64,000 bases of DNA. Origin: Cladophialophora immunda. Taxonomy: Eukaryota > Ascomycota > Eurotiomycetes > Chaetothyriales > Herpotrichiellaceae. Positions 57,915-64,000 of this stretch are shown here, piece after piece. The DNA is taken from contig NW_015622541.1 in NCBI RefSeq assembly GCF_000835495.1, positions 7,502,001 through 7,566,000 on the forward strand, in the 5' to 3' direction. The stretch's first letter is position 1, and each line of letters starts with the position of its first letter. The translations under genes were made by a program, and so were the position numbers. Under the pieces are notes generated by a model. It was not told where the DNA came from and made no database searches. It worked only from the letters and a program-made list of their open reading frames with translations.

Positions 57915-58741
57915 AGTGGCAGGAAACGGTCCAAGATGTCTGAAGTACAGATGTGGGATCTGAATATAGAGCGACGATCTCACGAAGATGTCTATCTATC
58001 AATTGTAAAGGGAGGGCTACATCGTCGTGCTTTATCACGCTAGAGTGGAGACCTCCGCCAGTCAAAGGAATCATGAGGGCTCGTTGCCACCTCCGGCCAT
58101 GGACGAGGCGTGGTTGCTATCTCTCAGGCACCTGGATCCAGGGTTGCTGGCAATCAACCTGGGCTCGTGCCCTTGCAGCAATTCAGGAGGGGACTAACAA
58201 TTCCTAGCCTGACTTTTGCATTCACAAAACCGAAAGTCGTCCGGAGATTCGGACTCCGCCATCCGAAGCCCTGGTTACGCTCCCCGCCTTTCGGGATCCT
58301 CAAGTGGACTGCTTCTCATAACAGTCAACTGAGGTGCTAAGTTCCCACGAAGCATCGGGGTGCAGGCGACTGCCACAGTGTTTCGCGACCGGCCCTCCAG
58401 CATAATTCCGAAGAGCCAGGCGATTCGAGATACGGACGGTAGGTGCAGAGCCGTATGTCACGGGCACACGACTGTGTATTCAGTCTGTGTGAATGTCAAT
58501 ACTACTCAGTTTCCAAACTCGACCCATCACCGAGGCTCTAGGTAGGAGAAATCAATTATGGTCACTGATTGGGACTGGCAACTGGTCGCTAAATGTTGCT
58601 GTACTCATGGGCTCTGATAGGCCATGGATGCTTACCTTCAGGCGATCAGCTTACCCTTGAATGAAGCAGAGCACAATGATATATACAATATTCCTTCATT
58701 TCGATATCTTTCTAAAGCACTTTATTTCTCGGGGGCTCTGA
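57915..58741. promoter_or_regulatory. Cyclase promoter and BVMO 3' flank
   Basis: About 830 bp upstream of the minus-strand cyclase gene and downstream of the minus-strand BVMO gene. It holds a Gal4-like palindrome at 58242-58258. No gene recognised. Confidence 0.45.
58242..58258. promoter_or_regulatory. Gal4-like palindrome CGGAG-N7-CTCCG (CGG-N11-CCG)
   Basis: The 17-mer cggagattcggactccg has the same triplets, spacing and outer arms as classical Gal4 sites, about 330 bp upstream of the cyclase start. It is a plausible site for a Zn2Cys6 regulator; binding is not shown. Confidence 0.45.
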
Positions 58742-60460
58742 CTAGCTCAGGTTGAACCCTTCGTAGCCAGCTGCGGTACAAGCTTTCAAAAGCTCCTCGT
58801 AATGGCCCAGCCCGCCCATATAGTTGAGGGCTTCACGAGGCTTTCCTGGCACGTTGTCGCCCATATACCAGGTGGTCGCCTTGACCATGAGGGTCTCAGC
58901 TGTGACATCGTTATTGATCTTTCTCCATTTCTCCTCGGCCGCGCGGGTCGGTTCAATCTTGGTGTAGTGATGCCGCTTCATCTCCTCCAGAAGACCGACA
59001 ATCCAGTCGCCCTGGACTTCTGAAATGCGAGGCCCGATGGCGAACCCAGTCGGCGCCTGGGGCCCGTACATGAAAATCATATTGGGGAACCCAGTGGTCG
59101 CTACTCCCAAGTGGGTGTATGTGGCTCCTGCCCACTTATCAACCAACTTCTGGCCACCAACGCCCGTGATGTCAATCTTGAGGAGGCTGCCTGTGACCGC
59201 ATCGAAGCCCGTGGCGAGGACCAGAAGGTCAACCTCAACCTCTTGGCCGCCGGTGAGCTTGACACCCTTGGGTGTGATCTCGGCGATTGGGTTCTTCTTG
59301 ATGTTGTATAGGTCAATGTTCTTCTGCTGGAAGGTCTCATAATAGTGTGTTTCCAGGGAGGGTCGCTTCGTTCCCCACGGATTTTCTGGCTCTAATGGCG
59401 CCAGATTTTCGATCAATTCTGGATCTAGGCCTGCAAGACGCGCGCGGGTCTTATCCACCCAGAAGTCGTACATTGCTCGGTTCACCACGGGATTCTTCAA
59501 GATGTCTTTGTAGTTGTGGAGCCAGAGGGTGAAACCTCCGACCTTCCATTGTGACTCCCAGTATGCAATGCGCTCCTCTGGCGTGTCGTCTTCAGAAGTC
59601 TTAGTCAAGAATTCATAGTCGAAGCCACCAAATGTGTTTCGAATATGCTTGAACAGAGCTGGGTAATCTTTCTTTGCATCGATTTGTTTTTGGACCGTCT
59701 TCTCATCGTAGAACTCCTGGACCATGGGTAGAGCAAGATTGGCCGTGCGCTGGAAGATTGTGAGATGCTCGACAACCGGCGCAATCTCTTGAATAACTTG
59801 GACACCGCTTGCTCCGGTACCGATGATCCCGACCTTCTTCCCCTTCACCTCGACTCCCTCTTTAGGCCACAGGGCAGTATGATATGCCTGACCCTTGAAG
59901 CTCTCCAGTCCTTTGATGTTGGGGATGAATGTTTTGGCGGCGAAGCCAGTAGCCAGCAGAAAAAATGGTGCCTTGGCTACATACCCTTTGTCCGTAACAG
60001 CTGTCCAGGTGTTAGAGCTCTCGTCAAAATCGGCCTTGACAACCGCATTGTCGAAGAGAATATCCTTTGAGAGATCCCACTTCTCGTTAACGTGCTCAAA
60101 GTACCTGACTATTTCGTCGCGGCAGGGGAAGCGCTCCTTCCATGTCCAGTCTTCCCATAGTTCCGGTGCGTTGAACTCGTAAAACGGCCAGTGAGTGTCG
60201 ACACGAGCCCCAGGGTACGAGTTCCACCACCAAATTCCACCGAACCATTTTCCGGCTTCCAGAACCTTTACCTTATATCCCAGTTTGCGTAGCGAATGTA
60301 GGAGATAGATGCCACCAAAACCCGCGCCGACAATGATGGCGTCAAATTCCTCTGGCTTTGAGTTCCCATTCACCGTCACAGCTCCATTGACTGACATTTT
60401 GAGACCGAGGTCGCACGAGGACTGGGGAGTCTCGAACAAAATCTGAGTATTGCTGTCCAA
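58742..60460 (-). CDS. Baeyer-Villiger monooxygenase (cyclohexanone-monooxygenase-like)
   Basis: A single exon of 572 residues, or 551 from the second ATG at 60397 (MSVNGAVTVNG). Type I BVMO: FAD Rossmann motif IIVGAGFGGIYLLHSLR, NADPH Rossmann motif VGIIGTGASGVQVIQEIAP, and between them the family fingerprint FKGQAYHTALWP (FxGxxxHxxxW). ATG motif LLATGFAAKTF and the second LVLATGFDAVTGS are also present. It inserts an oxygen next to a ketone, making an ester or lactone, with NADPH and O2. The esterase, cyclase and SDR beside it suggest a ring-opening module. Cytosolic by lack of signals. The substrate cannot be read from the sequence. Confidence 0.94.
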   Translation of the reverse strand: MDSNTQILFETPQSSCDLGLKMSVNGAVTVNGNSKPEEFDAIIVGAGFGGIYLLHSLRKLGYKVKVLEAGKWFGGIWWWNSYPGARVDTHWPFYEFNAPELWEDWTWKERFPCRDEIVRYFEHVNEKWDLSKDILFDNAVVKADFDESSNTWTAVTDKGYVAKAPFFLLATGFAAKTFIPNIKGLESFKGQAYHTALWPKEGVEVKGKKVGIIGTGASGVQVIQEIAPVVEHLTIFQRTANLALPMVQEFYDEKTVQKQIDAKKDYPALFKHIRNTFGGFDYEFLTKTSEDDTPEERIAYWESQWKVGGFTLWLHNYKDILKNPVVNRAMYDFWVDKTRARLAGLDPELIENLAPLEPENPWGTKRPSLETHYYETFQQKNIDLYNIKKNPIAEITPKGVKLTGGQEVEVDLLVLATGFDAVTGSLLKIDITGVGGQKLVDKWAGATYTHLGVATTGFPNMIFMYGPQAPTGFAIGPRISEVQGDWIVGLLEEMKRHHYTKIEPTRAAEEKWRKINNDVTAETLMVKATTWYMGDNVPGKPREALNYMGGLGHYEELLKACTAAGYEGFNLS

Positions 60461-61261
60461 ATGAAGAGATTAAGAAGCGCAATGTTAGCACGACGTCGGA
60501 ATCTCTCGTCAATGACATTCAGTTGAACGAGCAAGACACATTCCGGAGTATAAAAGCATTCTATATAGCTCACCAATAACTGTCAAAGGATGTCACTGGA
60601 TTTCCATCGTCCGGTAAATGCTCGTCCGACACATCTTCTGTGGAATAACCTGTGTCGGGATCCCAACAACATGGGTCTCCGAGCACGTCCGAATCCCTGG
60701 GCCAAGCTTTCTAACTGTGAAATACCACTGGCATGAGCGAGGAGCATTTCCGAGGCTGAACCAACACACTGCACGCAACGACAGTCCAGTATCCGCGTCT
60801 ATCAACTTCACATGGTCAGCGGAGGTGGATGTTTCGGCGCCCGACTCCGAAAGCATGAGGGTATGCAATTTACGAGACGATGACTGGAGGTTGGAGATTT
60901 GGGTTGGACCGGCCCAAAGTGTGTTTCCGGTGTCGTGAGGAGCAATAGCCGCTGCGAGCGACTCGACAGGTCCTGAGTACGATTCGGAGGTGCCTCCGCC
61001 AAAATAAATAAATTGGTCCGATATGCATCCAGGACGCTTAGTCGACCCTGAGCGACTGGTAGGCAGAAAGGACACCACCTCCGCCAACCCCAGATCCGAC
61101 TTCCGACAAGTCCGGGGAAGCAGCCTTGCTGAATAGAGGCACGTAAAGGGGCTGCTGTCGCAATGGGGACCATCATATATGGCTACGATACTTAACGTTT
61201 GACGGGTCATAGTGATCATTTGCGTGCCCAATATCTTCCTGGTCAGCACTCTACAATAGTC
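60461..61261. promoter_or_regulatory. Divergent promoter region, BVMO / TRI12-type copy 2
   Basis: About 800 bp between divergent starts. The long minus-strand frame at 60593-61693 runs through it and into the first exons of the transporter, antisense; it resembles nothing and is discounted. Confidence 0.45.
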
Positions 61262-63698
61262 ATGGCAACAGACGGAGTCTCGATGGCACCCACAGGGGCT
61301 AACACCAAGCTCCAGGAGCTTGCACTTGCTCATGCCGATGAAGGCGCCTTGCAAGATATCAATCACTCGAACACACTGTCGACCAGCGTCGAGAAGGTCG
61401 AAGAAGGCTATTTCATGAGCATCCGGTTGATTGGGGCCATCATCTCCCTGGGCACAGCCGTGGCTGTCAGCTATTGGGGTTTTGCCCCCCCAGCAGCAGT
61501 CTTGACCGTCATCAATGCGGATATTGGTGAGCGTGCACCAGCCTCCCTCCTGAGACATACTCTGATCCCATACCCGTTCAGGACCGAGCAACAATGCTAG
61601 TCTGTTCTCTATCATCTGGACTATCTCTTGCGGCATCGGTTCTCTTCTCTTTGGCAGGATCTCCGATAAGTTTGGGCGCCGTTGGTTCATCATCGGAGCG
61701 TCCTCAATCGCTCTCGTTGGAGGTATGTGGACCAGAGCAAGCAGCAGAGCTTAATTGCAGGCGCAGCTCACAAAGTGTCAGGAATCATTGCTGCTACAGC
61801 GAAGGGCATGAATACCTTGATTGGCGCGAATGTCAGTGCACAGAGGACCTATCGTACTGTTTCTTCATCCTAATTTGTCCTTGCAGGTTTTGATGGGCCT
61901 CGCAGCTGGAGTCCATACGTGCTACGGCCTGACAGTTGGCGAGATCTGTCCCAACCGCTTCAAATTCGTGGGCGTTGCATTTGCCTGCCTTCCGAACATT
62001 ATTTCCACTGGATTCGGGCAATACCTGGGTATGACGCTTCCGAGATCCTCTACCATGGCACTGACGGCGTATCTAGCTCTTCGAATTGTCCATTACTACA
62101 ACTGGAGGTGAGTGGCTCTCTCTCTCCCCCACAAACGTTCGTGGACTGACGGGTGTCATAGATACATCTACTACATCTTTATCCCACTCATGGTCTTCGT
62201 CCTCGTCATGCAAGTGGTCTTCTACCGGCCACCGAACTTCGAACAATTGCACCGTGGCACTCGCACAAGAATGGGAGAACTCAAACGAGTCGACTTCCTG
62301 GGGTGCTTCTTGATTGTTGCCGGCCTCGTCCTCTTCTTACTGGGCGTGTCATGGGGTCAGTGAACGAATCCTTGACAAACTAGTTGACTGACTGAACCAG
62401 GCGGCCAACCTCTTTCGTGGACATCCGGAACCATCCTCGGACTTATCATCACTGGAGGCTGCGTAGTGATCATATTCGTCTTCTGGGGTAAGTAGTCCTT
62501 GGTATCGTAATTCCACCATGATCAGTGTTAACGAGTTCCACAGAAGCCTACGGCCCCCATCCCAATCCGATCGTTCCGGTTCATTTCTTCAAAGATCTCA
62601 GGGGGTTCGTCTGCTTGATCATTATCGAGTCCGTGGCAGGGACATCCTATGTCGCGTTGAGCATTATCTGGCCGTCGCGTAAGTTCATTCTCAACGGTCA
62701 ATGAAGTCTTCAAAAGCTGACAGCAGACCAGAGGTTGCACGGCTCTATAGCTCTCCTACCACTAGTTGGCAGACCACTGCATGGCTATCGGTAAGGCCCG
62801 ACTGTGCCTGACAGTGGTTGGGAAAGGCTAACATTGGGAACAGACAACCATCGCTCTGGCCATATATTCGTCAATCGTCTGCTGGGGAGCACTGGTGGCG
62901 ATCCTGAAACACATCCGGCTGCAGCTAATCTTCCTCATGTCCGTCATGCTGGCCTTTCTCGGGTCTATGGCATCTTGCAATCCACAGAGCCTGGCGCGCA
63001 GCGCCGTGCTCTCCGTATTTGCTGCCTTCCCCGCGGGCATCTTGGAAATCATGCCGGGCCTGCTCGTGCAGATGGACACCAACGATGCAGATCTTGGGAC
63101 CACCTTCTGTAAGTGCCAAGCGAGATTTCACGATGTGATATCTGTGGGGGGAAAACTGACCAGGACACTCCCAACAGCCATTCTATACGCGATGCGCCCC
63201 ATCGTCGGAGCCATCATGACGGCCATCTACCTCGCCGTCCTCAGCAGCAAGACCACATCCAAGCTCTCGGCCTATATCCCCCCTGTGGCCGTGAAGGCCG
63301 GCCTGCCCGAGGGCTCCGTGCCGGCCCTCCTCGAGGCCATCGTCATCGGGACCCCAGCGGCGATGCAGAAGGTTCCGGGCATCACCACCACGATTCAAGC
63401 GGCCGTGGCGGCGGAGCTTCCGTACGCATACGCAGCGGCCTACGCGTACGTGTATTACTCGGCCGTGGCGGTCGCGGGCGTCGGCCTGATCGCCTGCTTC
63501 TGCGTCAAGGACTATGACCCGTACCTGACCAACCACGTCCCGCGCCAGATCTACAAGCTCGGGGACGAGAAGGTCGGCAGTGGCGAAAGCGAGAAGCAGC
63601 ACCCTGAAGTGTGGGAACATGAAGACGTGGAGAAAAGGCCGGCGGAGAATGTCGGCCCTGTTAACGCGGGCGAAATCACTACCACCCGAAGCCCGTGA
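61262..63698 (+). CDS. MFS transporter, TRI12/siderophore-type, copy 2
   Basis: Eleven exons (61262-61526, 61582-61722, 61761-61831, 61887-62028, 62077-62107, 62162-62355, 62401-62487, 62544-62678, 62732-62790, 62844-63108, 63178-63698) close in frame to 636 residues. MFS loop FGRISDKFGRRWFIIGAS, IIAATAKGMNTLIGANVLMGLAAG, YIYYIFIPLMVFVLVMQVV, LLFLLGVSWG and VHFFKDLRGFVC are seen, and a C-terminal NHVPRQIYKLGD before a charged tail. The 14-helix TRI12-like family works at the plasma membrane. It is a close paralogue of copy 1 at 16491-18847, with matching exon order and homologous ends, and lies at the right edge of the cluster in the opposite orientation. Transport direction and cargo are unknown. 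Confidence 0.92.
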
Positions 63699-64000
63699 GG
63701 CCTAGCTTCGGGGACCCGGGTTGAGACCAGATACGTGAGACTCTCTCGTGGCCAAGACCAACAAGTACATTCCTTGACACTTGCCGTCCTTGAAGTTGCA
63801 TGCATAATATGGGCAGAAACTGCTCCCAAACTGCACAAAAGCACTCAAGTAAATCCCTTGCTAATCAAGAAAAAACTTACTTGATGTATCGCTACAAACT
63901 CCTCCTTAGGTATTCACGACTGCTGCCAGGCTGTGTCATAAAGACAAAGTCCTGAGAGACCAGATGGGAGTAGAGCATCTATTATGGCCTGTGACTGTGC
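63699..64000. other. Right-edge flank
   Basis: The 3' flank of the transporter, running to the window edge. No further gene seen. Confidence 0.4.

Noticed and set aside
60593..61693. Long minus-strand ORF of 366 codons
   Set aside because: It runs antisense through the promoter and first exons of the TRI12-type copy 2 gene and resembles no protein.

Overview
The window is nuclear DNA of a filamentous ascomycete (Pezizomycotina). Genes are split by short introns (about 45-95 nt) with fungal splice signals. There are two Zn2Cys6 regulators with the fungal-specific middle region, a HeLo-domain protein, a kinase-ankyrin protein and TRI12-type MFS pumps. I cannot fix the genus. I rebuilt exons by hand, and most models close in frame. 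I recognised no tRNA, rRNA, CRISPR array or intact transposon.

Left part (1-15.9 kb): an aromatic-ring FAD monooxygenase divergent from an NTF2/SnoaL-like protein; a decayed cytochrome P450; a HeLo-pseudokinase protein with MLKL-like layout; a small hypothetical ORF; a 1329-residue UBA-kinase-ankyrin protein; and a ThrE/Prm10-type membrane protein.

Main part (16.5-63.7 kb): a large catabolic gene cluster bracketed by two paralogous TRI12-type MFS transporters in opposite orientation. In order it holds: a sugar-type MFS transporter with a probable frameshift, Zn2Cys6 regulator 1, a biotin-dependent acyl-CoA carboxylase alpha subunit, acyl-CoA ligase 1, the carboxylase beta subunit, an HMG-CoA-lyase/enoyl-CoA-hydratase fusion with an in-frame TGA, an acyl-CoA dehydrogenase, two glycosyltransferases that look unrelated, acyl-CoA ligase 2, an aldehyde dehydrogenase, Zn2Cys6 regulator 2, an AtuA-family protein, a short-chain dehydrogenase, an alpha/beta hydrolase, a PF04199 cyclase/hydrolase and a Baeyer-Villiger monooxygenase.

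How they may work together (inference): carboxylase, hydratase, lyase, dehydrogenase, ligase and AtuA are the parts of the bacterial acyclic terpene utilisation (Atu/Liu) route, in which a 3-methyl-branched acyl-CoA is dehydrogenated, carboxylated, hydrated and cleaved to acetoacetate. The monooxygenase, hydrolase, cyclase, SDR and ALDH could turn a cyclic ketone (for example a menthane monoterpenoid) into a suitable branched acid. Five central enzymes end in PTS1-like tripeptides (SRL, PKL, GKL, AKM, ARI), which points to peroxisomes. The substrate is unknown. Leucine-type degradation (methylcrotonyl-CoA carboxylase) shares the core and is the main alternative.
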